Source: Brevundimonas vesicularis
Lineage (GTDB): Bacteria > Pseudomonadota > Alphaproteobacteria > Caulobacterales > Caulobacteraceae
Length of the DNA: 64,000 nucleotides
Direction of reading: 5' to 3'
Assembly: GCF_014204545.1 (NCBI RefSeq)
Contig: NZ_JACHLJ010000004.1
Location: 148,028 to 212,027 of the forward strand
Part shown: positions 1 through 8,050 of the stretch, one piece after another
How the letters are laid out: each line of letters starts with the position of its first letter
Position numbering within the stretch: position 1 is the first letter of the stretch
Notes under the pieces: model-generated
Told to the model about the DNA's origin: nothing
Database searches by the model: none
The model's input: only the letters and a program-made list of their open reading frames with translations
Program-made: the position numbers and the translations under genes

Positions 1-2361
1 TTCGCTCAGCGCGACCTTGCCGTTTTCCAGATCGACCAGCGCCAGGGCCTGCGTCGCATTGACCGCCTCGACCCCGTCGATCCGGGCCACCTGCGCATCC
101 AGCGACGCCACGCTGGCCTTGTTGTCCTCCAGCTCGGCCGTCAGCTGGACCAACTGGTTCGCCTTGTCGTCCACCCCGCCGATCGCGTTGATGAGGTTCT
201 GGTCGGCGATCTCCAGCTCGGCCGTCAGTTGGACCAGCTGGTTCGCCTTGTCGTCCACCCCCGTGATCGCGTTGATCAAGTTCTGGTCGGAGACCTCCAG
301 CGCGGCCGTCAGTTGGACCAGCTGGTTCGCCTTGGCGTCCACCCCGGTGATCGCATTCACCAGGTTCTGGTCGGCGGCGTCGAGATCGGCGCGGGTCTGA
401 TCGATCCGCTCCGACACATTGAAGATGTCGCCGAACGCCGCCTGAATGTCCGCCCTGATCTGAGACAGACCGGGGGCGTTGGGCATCACGTCGGCAACTA
501 GGTCAGGCGCCGTGAACGGCCCGAAGACCTCACGTTCCGAATAGTTCTGGTTCCGCTGATACTGGATTGCGATGAAATAGGTCGCGCCGGGTTGCAGCCC
601 GTCGATCGGGATGTTCGTGACCGTCGGCGGTCCCTGATAGGCCTGTGTCCACGGGCCGTTCGCGCTCGGGCCGGTCTCGACGATGATGGCCGTGGCGGTC
701 GAGTTCGACACGAAGCCTGTCAGGTCGAACCCCGGCTGCTGCGTCCCGCCCTGCGACGGCGGGCGGGGCGTCACGGTCCAGTCGCCAGCATCAGGCGGGG
801 TGACGAAACGCGGATCCACGGGCGTCAGAACCTGTGGCGACGGCGGGGTTGGGTTCTGTCCCAAGGCGAAGGGATACTTGCCATCCGTCTCGCTGACGAA
901 CGACACGCGCACCACGCCAGTAGCCGCATTGTAGTCGGTATTCAGGCACAAGCACTTCAGGCCATCCAGCACGAAGCCAGGCTCGGTGATGGTGAAGGCA
1001 TCGCCAGGACGGATGCGCTGCAGGTGCGGCTTCAGCGGGACGACGCCGGCGATGCCCTCGCGCGTGTTCGCGATCTGCAGCGCGGCCAGTTGCCCCGTCT
1101 GGCGAGCGTCGGACACGAACGGAAAATCGATGCCGCGCGAGCGGGTCCGTCCGCCATCCTCGTCCCGGTAGGCCTGGGCGGTGACCTCGCCGGTCATCGC
1201 CGTCATCTGCCAGCGATGCGCAGGGCTCCAGAAACGGGGGCGCAACGTATTGATACGATCGATCCGGCTGGCGGCCGTGTCGATCTCCAGCGGTCCTGCC
1301 GTGTCGCGGGCCGAGATCGTGACCAGGCTGGCGCGCGGCGCGGCCCGGCTGATGCAACTGATTTTGCCGGCCCGCTGGGCGTAGGTCGCACCGCCGGACT
1401 GCAGGAAGGTTTCCAGCACCTGGTGCTTGTCGTCGTCCGTGTTCGGATAGGCCGAAACGGTCCAGCCGTTCGCCTTGGCGATGTTGGAGGCCGACACGAA
1501 CGCCGGCACGTCCACACCCGACAACCGGACGCCGATCCCGCCGACCTGATGATCCGTCAGGCTGTCGTGCGCCGGCGCGCCTTTTAGAGACGGCCCTTCC
1601 CAAAGGCCGAGTGCCCACTTCAGGCCCCAGAGGATGGGACACGTCAGGGTCACCCACGTCGACGCATCATTGAGCCGGCACGGGCCGTCGCCGCCGGGAT
1701 AGGTGCTGTCCAGCGTCGGATCCCAGCCCTTCAGACCGAGAAGCTGAATCAGCGGCTTGATCTCGCCGGTTGGGAAGGCCGAGCCCTTGGAGTTCTCGGC
1801 CATGACGATGAGGCCGGCCGCCTTTCCCGACAGCTTGTGCGAAGCCGTCCAGCCCGGAAGTGTGGCGCCATTTTTCAGACCGCCTGGCGTCGACAGGGCG
1901 ACCGGCGCAGGCTGGAAGCCCAGCACCGAGCGGAAGAACAGCTCCTGGCGATAGGGTTCGGTGACAGCGCCGCCGTTGGCGTCGAACGCCATCGGGTAGT
2001 CGTCCGCCATGAAGGACTCGATGGCGGTGATCGGCCCCGCGCCGGACAGCACGAACGGGATCCCGTAATACATCAGGTCGGGGCCGAAGGTGTCCCGGTG
2101 GACGACGGACCCTGAGACGCCGACGCGGCCGGCGGCGAACGGAATCGGGCCGTCCGGATCGATGACGAACTCGACCTGGCGCGCAGAGGCGCCGACCGTC
2201 GGGGAAAACACCGACAAGGCCGAGCTGATGGCCAGGCTGGTCAGGGCGTTAAACGCGACGGACTTCAGCGTACCCATGACAGTGGCCTTGGCGGCTGTCG
2301 CTGCAACAGCAGGCGCGGCCTGGGCGATCGCGCTGGCGGCGGCGGGCAGAAGGTGAGGCAC
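1..2361 (-). CDS. Phage tail tip / host-specificity type protein (3' end beyond the window)
   Basis: The frame is open from a GTG at 2361 to base 1 (787 codons), so the C-terminus lies off the left edge. The GTG abuts the stop of the upstream gene and has a GGAGGG ribosome site five bases before it. The N-terminus is an Ala-rich hydrophobic stretch, as in several tail tip proteins. The middle is beta-rich and includes a fibronectin-III-like segment encoded near 580-780. The distal part is three 28-residue repeats that look like coiled coil. Position at the end of a tail gene cluster, size and layout suggest the baseplate or tip protein that contacts the host (GpJ-like role). This is inference from context and architecture; no signature motif was seen. 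Confidence 0.6.
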   Translation of the reverse strand, partial: MPHLLPAAASAIAQAAPAVAATAAKATVMGTLKSVAFNALTSLAISSALSVFSPTVGASARQVEFVIDPDGPIPFAAGRVGVSGSVVHRDTFGPDLMYYGIPFVLSGAGPITAIESFMADDYPMAFDANGGAVTEPYRQELFFRSVLGFQPAPVALSTPGGLKNGATLPGWTASHKLSGKAAGLIVMAENSKGSAFPTGEIKPLIQLLGLKGWDPTLDSTYPGGDGPCRLNDASTWVTLTCPILWGLKWALGLWEGPSLKGAPAHDSLTDHQVGGIGVRLSGVDVPAFVSASNIAKANGWTVSAYPNTDDDKHQVLETFLQSGGATYAQRAGKISCISRAAPRASLVTISARDTAGPLEIDTAASRIDRINTLRPRFWSPAHRWQMTAMTGEVTAQAYRDEDGGRTRSRGIDFPFVSDARQTGQLAALQIANTREGIAGVVPLKPHLQRIRPGDAFTITEPGFVLDGLKCLCLNTDYNAATGVVRVSFVSETDGKYPFALGQNPTPPSPQVLTPVDPRFVTPPDAGDWTVTPRPPSQGGTQQPGFDLTGFVSNSTATAIIVETGPSANGPWTQAYQGPPTVTNIPIDGLQPGATYFIAIQYQRNQNYSEREVFGPFTAPDLVADVMPNAPGLSQIRADIQAAFGDIFNVSERIDQTRADLDAADQNLVNAITGVDAKANQLVQLTAALEVSDQNLINAITGVDDKANQLVQLTAELEIADQNLINAIGGVDDKANQLVQLTAELEDNKASVASLDAQVARIDGVEAVNATQALALVDLENGKVALSE
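127..378 (-). repeat. Three tandem 84-bp repeats inside the tail tip gene
   Basis: Near-identical units begin at 127, 211 and 295, a strict 84-bp period. Each encodes 28 residues, exactly four heptads, with recurring DQNLINAI and KANQLVQLTA blocks. The spacing and hydrophobic pattern fit a trimeric coiled-coil stalk. Unit copy number could change by slippage or recombination without breaking the frame. Confidence 0.85.
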
Positions 2362-2787
2362 TTAGACCCTCCAGGCGCAGACGAACAGGTGGGGGATCAT
2401 CGGCTCGATCTGGTCGGACGCCGGATTGAGGCCGAGGACACGACCGTTATCCAAGGCGACGGTCAGCGAGCAGCCGAACCCGTTGGCGTCGTCAGTCGGC
2501 ATGGCGATGATATCGCCTGGCAGTGCCGCCGCTGGCGGGATGCGCTGCAGGCCCATCGCATCGACCAGGTCCACTAAAGAGGCGAACTTGTTGCGCTCGA
2601 GATAGGCGAGCGCCCCTCGCCAGGTCTTGTGGCGCGAGGCGTTCAGCAGCTTCGCCGATCGACCTTGTTTGTGCAGCGCATGGGCTGTCAGCTTGCCACA
2701 GTCGCGCACCCCCGGTTCGACCGGCTTGTAGGCGAAACGGTCCATGCAGGCCTGCGTTGCCGCAGCCCGCTTCAGCATCGTATTCAT
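2362..2787 (-). CDS. Phage tail-associated protein, DUF6950-like (NlpC/P60-like fold possible)
   Basis: A 141-residue protein with an RDC motif near residue 28 and a later PGDIIAM segment, followed by strands with a conserved glycine and a C-terminal tryptophan. This arrangement recalls DUF6950 proteins found in phage tail modules, which are thought to have a papain/NlpC-like fold. Cys29 would then be the candidate nucleophile. Its stop codon is immediately followed by the start of the tail tip gene, and it lies 11 bp after the preceding tail gene, so translation is probably coupled. Family assignment rests on remembered sequence style and is moderate. Confidence 0.55.
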   Translation of the reverse strand: MNTMLKRAAATQACMDRFAYKPVEPGVRDCGKLTAHALHKQGRSAKLLNASRHKTWRGALAYLERNKFASLVDLVDAMGLQRIPPAAALPGDIIAMPTDDANGFGCSLTVALDNGRVLGLNPASDQIEPMIPHLFVCAWRV

Positions 2788-2798
2788 GGCGGATTACC

Positions 2799-3434
2799 TC
2801 AGTCGGGCAGCAGAGGGACCAGCGACTTCAGAAGTCGCTTGAACACGCCCGGGTTTTCGGGGCGGCTGCGCCACTCCTTCTTCCGTGTGACGCCGTCGAC
2901 GTAGGACAGCCCGAGCTCGCCCGGCCAGATGAGTTGGTGGAAGGCATTGTTCAGGCGCCAGTCGGCGTTCGGCTCCAGCTGACGCTCCGCCTGGGTTCCG
3001 CATTCCAGGGTCAGGTTCCAGCTATCGCTGACTTGGAAGCGGGCCTTGTCGATCTCGCCGTCGAACTTCAGTTCCGGGACGCCGATGAGAAGTCCCGTAT
3101 CCAGATCGATCGCACCCTCCCACCACTGGACACGCGTGCCCTGAGTGGTGGGGGAGGCGAGGGCGGCCGCGGCCGCGTCGGACGCCGGCAGGAGGGACAG
3201 ATCGATGCGAGTGGTCTGCGCTTCAGCGCCGTCCTTGATCGCCGGGACGGTGTCCAGGGCGCCGTAAACGGGGTGGTTCGACACATAGGGTTCCGGCCCA
3301 TCGCCTTCGCCGGCGTCAAAGACGACGAAACCGCCGTCCGTCAGGCCGACAGCGCCGCCCGCCATGCCTAACCGCACCAGCGTCGCCTTGGTGAAGGCAG
3401 GACGCTGAAAGGCCGCGATCAGATTGGCGTCCAT
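2799..3434 (-). CDS. Phage tail/baseplate protein (possibly DUF2163/BR0599-like)
   Basis: 211 residues from the ATG at 3434. A longer frame from 3512 exists, but this ATG overlaps the upstream stop as TGATG, the same coupling used by its neighbours. The protein is beta-rich. It begins with an F-x-R-P segment and contains a WWEGAIDLDTG motif about two thirds along, then a region rich in Trp and Asn. The WxG-aspartate motif and the position before the NlpC-like gene recall the hub proteins of gene transfer agents and lambdoid tails. No catalytic site is visible. The function is structural by context only. Confidence 0.5.
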   Translation of the reverse strand: MDANLIAAFQRPAFTKATLVRLGMAGGAVGLTDGGFVVFDAGEGDGPEPYVSNHPVYGALDTVPAIKDGAEAQTTRIDLSLLPASDAAAAALASPTTQGTRVQWWEGAIDLDTGLLIGVPELKFDGEIDKARFQVSDSWNLTLECGTQAERQLEPNADWRLNNAFHQLIWPGELGLSYVDGVTRKKEWRSRPENPGVFKRLLKSLVPLLPD

Positions 3435-4009
3435 CAGCGCTCTCTCACCGTGAAGGACACCGTGACATTGTGGTTGGCGATGATCCGCAGGCCCGAGACA
3501 TCGCGCGCCCAACCCTCGATCATGGGCTGCTCCAGTTCGACGACGTCGTTATCGCCAGGTGGAAAGCGCAACATGGTTTGCAGCGGGACAAGGACCGCCC
3601 CGGCGTTGGCGACGACCGTCGTGCGCGCGCGATAGAGGAAGCGGCGGCCCTGCGTGATGACCGAAAGGAACTGTCCCTTTCGAACGGTATAGCCGTTGAC
3701 TAGGCCGTCGATCGCCAGATTCCGTCCAGATTGCCCCCCGCCATTGACGCGCGGTGCGCCGGGCGAGCCCGTGACGAGGCCGGGCTGGTAGACCGCCATG
3801 ACGACCGTGTCGCCCTCGGTCGTCAGGTCGGTCCAGTCCAGGGCGTCGACATAATCCATCTCGCCCATGTCGAACTGGATCTCGTAACGCGTCCCTTTGC
3901 GCAGCAGCTCCTGCTCGCCGTCGCCGAACGCGGGGATGAGCGTGTTCTTGGCGGAGACGAGGTTCACCTCCTGCTCGGCGGGCGGGGTGATCGGCAGCAT
4001 CATCGGCAT
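3434..4009 (-). CDS. Phage tail structural protein, unknown family
   Basis: 191 residues, mostly short beta strands, with no signal peptide or membrane segment. It heads the surviving run of tail genes: its stop overlaps the next start by one base (TGATG). Its ATG at 4009 sits in the same TGATG context, so a further tail gene originally ended here. That upstream gene is missing: from about 4012 rightwards the DNA encodes a ParB-like protein on the other strand. The domain is not recognised. A minor tail or baseplate component is likely from position alone. Confidence 0.5.
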   Translation of the reverse strand: MPMMLPITPPAEQEVNLVSAKNTLIPAFGDGEQELLRKGTRYEIQFDMGEMDYVDALDWTDLTTEGDTVVMAVYQPGLVTGSPGAPRVNGGGQSGRNLAIDGLVNGYTVRKGQFLSVITQGRRFLYRARTTVVANAGAVLVPLQTMLRFPPGDNDVVELEQPMIEGWARDVSGLRIIANHNVTVSFTVRER

Positions 4010-4011
4010 CA

Positions 4012-5232
4012 GAACGCCGCTGGCGCGCCATCGGCGAGGCGATCAACGACGGCGACTGGGAAGCCGAAGAGCCGATCCTGACCCGCCTGCTGGACCGCGA
4101 CGCCAAGGAAACCCGCTTCGCCGCCATCGCCGAGAACCTGCTGCGTCGCAAGCTGAACCCGATCGAGAAGGCCAAGGGTTTCGAGCAGCTGGCGGAACTG
4201 GGCTTCGAGAACAAGCTGATCGCCGAACGCCTCGGCTACACCCCCGAACACGTCCAGCAGCACCGCCGCTTCCTGAAGCTGGACGAGGCCGACCAGCAGC
4301 GGATGATCCTGCCGCGCGACGATCCCAAACACCTGTCGGTGCGCGACGCCCGCCAGAAGCTGGCCAACAAGGACGCGAAGGATGCGGCATGGCGACCGGG
4401 CAACCTGTCGCCCGAGGAGCAACTGGTCATCGCAGAAGTCGCCGTCGCGATGCGAAAACACTCCAGCTACCTCGGGTCATCCATCGCCGTCGGCCCCAGT
4501 GCGCGCACCGACCCTGCTGTCGTCAGCCTCGCTGAGGCCGGCATACTGAAAGTGTCGGAGGAACCTGCCAAATGGACGAACGAGCCAGGCCACTACCGAG
4601 TATCATTCCTCAATTGGACGATTGGCGACGCTTGCCGGAATGCATGGGCGGATCTTGTCGTCGACGATGAAGCCAAGCGTCACGCCTCTCTGCATCTGCG
4701 ACAGAAGGACTGGGTCGGCAGCAGCAGCGAGGGCACGGCCTATCTCACCGCTTGGCTCAACGCACCGTTCGATCTGACGCCCGAGGGACAAGCCATCCTC
4801 GACGAGCGGGCGCGAGAACAGGAAGTGTCGGCTCAACTCGCCGCCGCGCGTGCCGCTGAACAAGCCGAAGTCGCGGCGAGGGCCGCCGCCATTCGTCAGC
4901 GCCACCTTGAAGCGCTGAACGCCGCTGCTGCCGCGCCGCCACAAGATCTGAAAGCGGCGACCGTCGAAGCTACGGCCGCCATCGAGAAACCGCTGCCGTG
5001 GACCCTGCTGGACAACGGCGAAGTGATTGACGCCAACGGCGATCAGCTTCCCGACCTACAGGTCTGGAACCCGGACGATCTCGAAACGACCTTCCTTCAA
5101 GTCGTGGTCGTCGCGGTCAACTCGGCGGCCGGCCTGCCCACACCGCCGATCAAGTCGGCGGAAGCTCATCAAGCCGAGATGGAAGCCCGACACGAGACCG
5201 AGGCCGAAACCGATCGGGACGAGGCCGCCTGA
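4012..5232 (+). pseudogene. 5'-truncated ParB/RepB-like partition protein gene
   Basis: An open frame of 407 codons that starts mid-domain. Its first residues, ERRWRAIG, correspond to the ParB box II motif GERRWRA, and the expected preceding Gly and the first half of the ParB domain are absent. Residues 1-50 complete the ParB nuclease-like domain, including an ENLLR segment. Residues 66-90 form the helix-turn-helix. The rest is an unfamiliar C-terminal region with an Ala/Glu-rich helix. No ATG or GTG start with a ribosome site precedes the HTH. The first ATG (4303) would give a protein without any ParB domain. In phages and plasmids such proteins act in partition or gene regulation. Here it is probably broken. 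Confidence 0.7.
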
Positions 5233-5324
5233 TGGACCGCCCTTGGATCTAAGGCGTCTCCCTGCTGGCCGCCCACAACCTCCCGACCCCTGCACCCCGC
5301 AACCTGTATCGCCGGAGATACCGC

Positions 5325-5648
5325 ATGTCCCACGACGTCCGCTTCGCCATCCTGACGGCGAACCCCGCCGACAAGCCGAAGGCCTTCCCCGACCTCGAGG
5401 CCTTGGCCCGTCACATCCAGCGTGAGCGCGGCCTTCAGGCCCTCGAACTGGTCGAGGTCGAAGATCTCGAGATCGACGGCGACACCCAGAACCGCCGCGC
5501 CGTTACCGTCTTCGCCCTGGACGCCGGCAACGACCGCGACCGTCTAATCGGCCACGCTTACCTCGACGGCCAGGGCATGGCTGTCCTGCAAGCCGCCCTG
5601 CGTCGCAACCGACTCGTGATGGCCGACGACATGAAGGATGCCGCGTGA
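5325..5648 (+). CDS. Small hypothetical protein of the mobile element
   Basis: A 107-residue acidic protein with no recognised motif. The first half is a helix rich in Leu and Glu, followed by a short strand pair. It starts 92 bp after the parB-like remnant on the same strand and its TGA overlaps the ATG of the next short gene (ATGA). This suggests a small operon of accessory genes of the type found between parB-like and lysogeny genes in alphaproteobacterial prophages. The function is unknown. Confidence 0.55.
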   Translation: MSHDVRFAILTANPADKPKAFPDLEALARHIQRERGLQALELVEVEDLEIDGDTQNRRAVTVFALDAGNDRDRLIGHAYLDGQGMAVLQAALRRNRLVMADDMKDAA

Positions 5649-5779
5649 TGAGCGACACCGTGGAACTGCCGGTCTCCGGCCGCCATCCGCACCTCGTAGC
5701 TTGGGCCGTCGGCACGCACCGCGTCGGCTGGCTCTGCGTGGATTCGCCCATCTATTCAGCATCGATCGCGGCGAGTTGA
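5648..5779 (+). CDS. Very small hypothetical protein
   Basis: A 43-residue frame starting at the ATG that overlaps the previous stop as ATGA. It contains two short hydrophobic, Trp-rich segments (VAWAVG and VGWLC). The coupling to the preceding gene and matching codon use support translation. It is too short for a family call. Confidence 0.4.
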   Translation: MSDTVELPVSGRHPHLVAWAVGTHRVGWLCVDSPIYSASIAAS

Positions 5780-5829
5780 TCCAAGCCGGGTTAGAGCCGT
5801 GATGTCCGACCGGGCATTAGCTACCCCCA

Positions 5830-6528
5830 TCAAGTTGGGCTGAGATCTTCTTGCAGGCCCAGCCGCAGCTGCAGAGTGTTATGTTCTATCAAGAGAATAT
5901 ATATTGCGGGCGTTTCGCAGATGTCTCCACTAGGCAACCGGTAGCGCACGTTTGCTCCAATGAGTTGAGTGGGATTTTTCCATTCTATTGCAACTATCCG
6001 CTCGGACGCGCTGATGTCTCCAGGGAAGAGTGTGACACCAACATTCGCGCCTTCCGCCGTCAGGGCACTGACATCACGGCGAATAAACATGCTGTTGATC
6101 TGAGCAGCGCGATACGCGACATGAAGCGCTGGCGTTTTGCCGACGTTTGTCAGCGTGACCTGCAGAGTGATGGTCCACTGACCGTCAGGGGTCTGGTTCG
6201 CGCGCCCCAAGACGATATCCGCTTTGACCCAAGCCCGGCTGTCCAAGAGAGCCGTTTTCGCAGCGGCCGATGCGGCCTCTGCGGACTGAACGGATGCCGC
6301 GAGTGCGCCTCGGTTGCTCCTCAACTGAAGCCAGATGAAGAGCAAACCGAGCATGTTCACAGCGATCGAAACCCAAGCCGCAATGGCCGACCAATCGTCT
6401 GCAACGCCCCAAGGCGTGACGAGCAGAAGCAACACGCCGCCCACTATCACGACGGCGTAAAGCGTGACGAAAATCGTCTGATTCATCCCCATGCCGGTTT
6501 TACCGCACAGGTTGCGGAGCATGTCCAT
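5830..6528 (-). CDS. Two-helix membrane protein with a soluble C-terminal domain, unknown function
   Basis: 232 residues from 6528, or 218 from the ATG at 6486. The two possible starts are not separable by ribosome sites. Residues about 18-38 and 46-68 are strong transmembrane helices. An Ala/Ser-rich amphipathic helix follows (72-95), then a strand-rich domain of about 135 residues. It is transcribed away from the HTH/integrase genes and opposite to the parB remnant, so it is a single-gene unit. Small two-helix proteins with a soluble sensor or effector part are common cargo in prophages, but no family is recognised and no activity is claimed. Confidence 0.6.
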   Translation of the reverse strand: MDMLRNLCGKTGMGMNQTIFVTLYAVVIVGGVLLLLVTPWGVADDWSAIAAWVSIAVNMLGLLFIWLQLRSNRGALAASVQSAEAASAAAKTALLDSRAWVKADIVLGRANQTPDGQWTITLQVTLTNVGKTPALHVAYRAAQINSMFIRRDVSALTAEGANVGVTLFPGDISASERIVAIEWKNPTQLIGANVRYRLPSGDICETPAIYILLIEHNTLQLRLGLQEDLSPT

Positions 6529-6745
6529 GGCTGACGGTTCCGCGCACGCCGTGCGCCCGCGCCTGGACGGCGTGAAGGCGATCGGCGACTACATCGGCAA
6601 ACCGGAGCGCTGGGTCTACCAGGCGCGCGAGCGCGGCTGGTCGGTGCCGATCCGCAAGCGCGACGGCCTGGGCTATTACGCCTTCCCCGATGAGCTGGAC
6701 GCCTGGCTTAACGCTCCCGAGACCCTTCCGCACCGGCCGGCCTGA
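6527..6745 (+). CDS. Excisionase-like helix-turn-helix protein
   Basis: 72 residues from the ATG at 6527, chosen because GGAG lies seven bases upstream. Residues about 11-62 read as a small winged-helix/MerR-like DNA-binding fold: IGDYIGKPERWVYQ forms the HTH, followed by a short wing with a GLGYYAF strand and a terminal ELDAWL helix. This layout is typical of AlpA and excisionase proteins. It lies 70 bp upstream of the integrase on the same strand, so a role as recombination directionality factor is likely. Confidence 0.65.
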   Translation: MADGSAHAVRPRLDGVKAIGDYIGKPERWVYQARERGWSVPIRKRDGLGYYAFPDELDAWLNAPETLPHRPA

Positions 6746-6815
6746 CCGAACCCGGCGCGGAAGGTGACGCCGCGCGCCTGACGTGTATCTATGCGGCCCG
6801 AAGAGGAGCCGCAGC

Positions 6816-8045
6816 GTGGCCAATATCCGCAAGATCTCACACCGTCCGCGCAAGGACGGCAGCGTCAAGACCAGCTGGCGCGCGACCTGGTCCGGCCCGG
6901 ATGGGTCGCGGCAGTCTAAGAACTTCGAACGCAAGGGCGAGGCCCAGGCTTGGCTGAACGAAGTCGGCGCCGGCCGCGTGGGCGGATCCTCGATCATGAC
7001 GCTGATCGAACTGGCCGAGCAGCACATCCGCCACTTCGACGGCCTGGTGAAGATCGGCCAGCGCCAGGCGATCACGCGCGATGGCTATCAGTCCGTCCTG
7101 GACGTCCACCTTGCGCCCCACGCTCTCGGCCGCACGCGTCTGTCGAACCTGCGCGCCCCTCAGATCCAAGGCCTGCTCGATGACGTCCTGGCCAGCTCCG
7201 GATCCGTCAACCTCGCCCGCCGCGTGCGTCGCAGTTTGGTGACCTGGTGCCGGTTCGGCATTCGAAAGGGCTGGCTGCTGACCAACCCGGCCGAGGCCTG
7301 TAAGGTCGAGGGCGGCAAGCGCGTCGAACGCGACCAGGACGAGGAATTCGCCATTCCGGAAAAGGCCGTCCTCGGCCGACTGCTCGCCGCCGCCGGCGAA
7401 GGCGATGCACCCCTGCGCGACGCCGCCATCGTGCGCCTGCTGATGTTCGGCGGCCTGCGGATCTCCGAGGTTCTCGGCTTGGCCGACGACGCCGCCCAGG
7501 TGAAGCCCAAGGGCGGCAAGGTCCGGATCCGCGAGCGTCTCGATCGGCACTATCGCACCCTGGATCCGCCGAAGTCGAAGAAGGGCACGCGCGAGGTGCC
7601 GATCGGCGAGGCGACGTCGCTGGCGATCCGGGCCTGGCGGCTTTCGCGTGGACCGGTCAGCCCCTTCGACCACGTCGACGGCCGCCGGCAGAAAGTCCGC
7701 GCCGCCGGCCGGCTGTTCCCGCATCCGGAATCCGGACAAGGCGTGTGGAGCTACAACGAATTCTTCCGCGAGTGCTGGCTGCCCATGCTGCGCCGCGCCG
7801 GCTTGGTCGACATGCTGCCGGACAGCAAGGGCAAGAACCGGCCGGTGCCGGCGTTCGGACCGCACACCCTGCGCCACGTCGCCGCCAGCCTCTGGATCGA
7901 GCAGGACGTGAAGCCGAAGAAGCTGCAGGAGTTGCTCGGTCACGCCACGCTGCAGCTGACCATGGATCTTTACGGCCACCTTTGGACCGATCCCGCCGGC
8001 GACGACGCCATCGCCCAGGCCAGCGAACGCATGATCGCCGGCTAA
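6816..8045 (+). CDS. int: Tyrosine-type site-specific integrase
   Basis: 409 residues from GTG 6816, which has GAGGAG seven bases upstream; a longer frame from 6783 lacks one. Residues 1-50 are an Arm-type DNA-binding region (ANIRKI... with basic residues). Residues 60-165 are the SAM-like core-binding domain, and 180-400 the catalytic domain. The catalytic set is visible: Arg215 in GGLRISEV, His350 and Arg353 in HTLRH, His376 in LLGHATL and nucleophile Tyr386 in MDLYGHLW. It catalyses strand exchange between attP and attB. The intact 3' end of tRNA-Leu at 11541, facing this gene, is the likely attachment site. Its stop is five bases from the convergent methyltransferase stop. Confidence 0.9.
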   Translation: MANIRKISHRPRKDGSVKTSWRATWSGPDGSRQSKNFERKGEAQAWLNEVGAGRVGGSSIMTLIELAEQHIRHFDGLVKIGQRQAITRDGYQSVLDVHLAPHALGRTRLSNLRAPQIQGLLDDVLASSGSVNLARRVRRSLVTWCRFGIRKGWLLTNPAEACKVEGGKRVERDQDEEFAIPEKAVLGRLLAAAGEGDAPLRDAAIVRLLMFGGLRISEVLGLADDAAQVKPKGGKVRIRERLDRHYRTLDPPKSKKGTREVPIGEATSLAIRAWRLSRGPVSPFDHVDGRRQKVRAAGRLFPHPESGQGVWSYNEFFRECWLPMLRRAGLVDMLPDSKGKNRPVPAFGPHTLRHVAASLWIEQDVKPKKLQELLGHATLQLTMDLYGHLWTDPAGDDAIAQASERMIAG

Positions 8046-8050
8046 ACGGG

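Noticed and set aside
127..378. Regular repeats considered as a CRISPR array
   Set aside because: The units are contiguous, in frame and protein-coding, with no spacers.
791..1657. 288-codon frame inside the tail tip gene
   Set aside because: It is Arg/Gly-rich and out of frame with the continuous 787-codon tail gene that has a good ribosome site.
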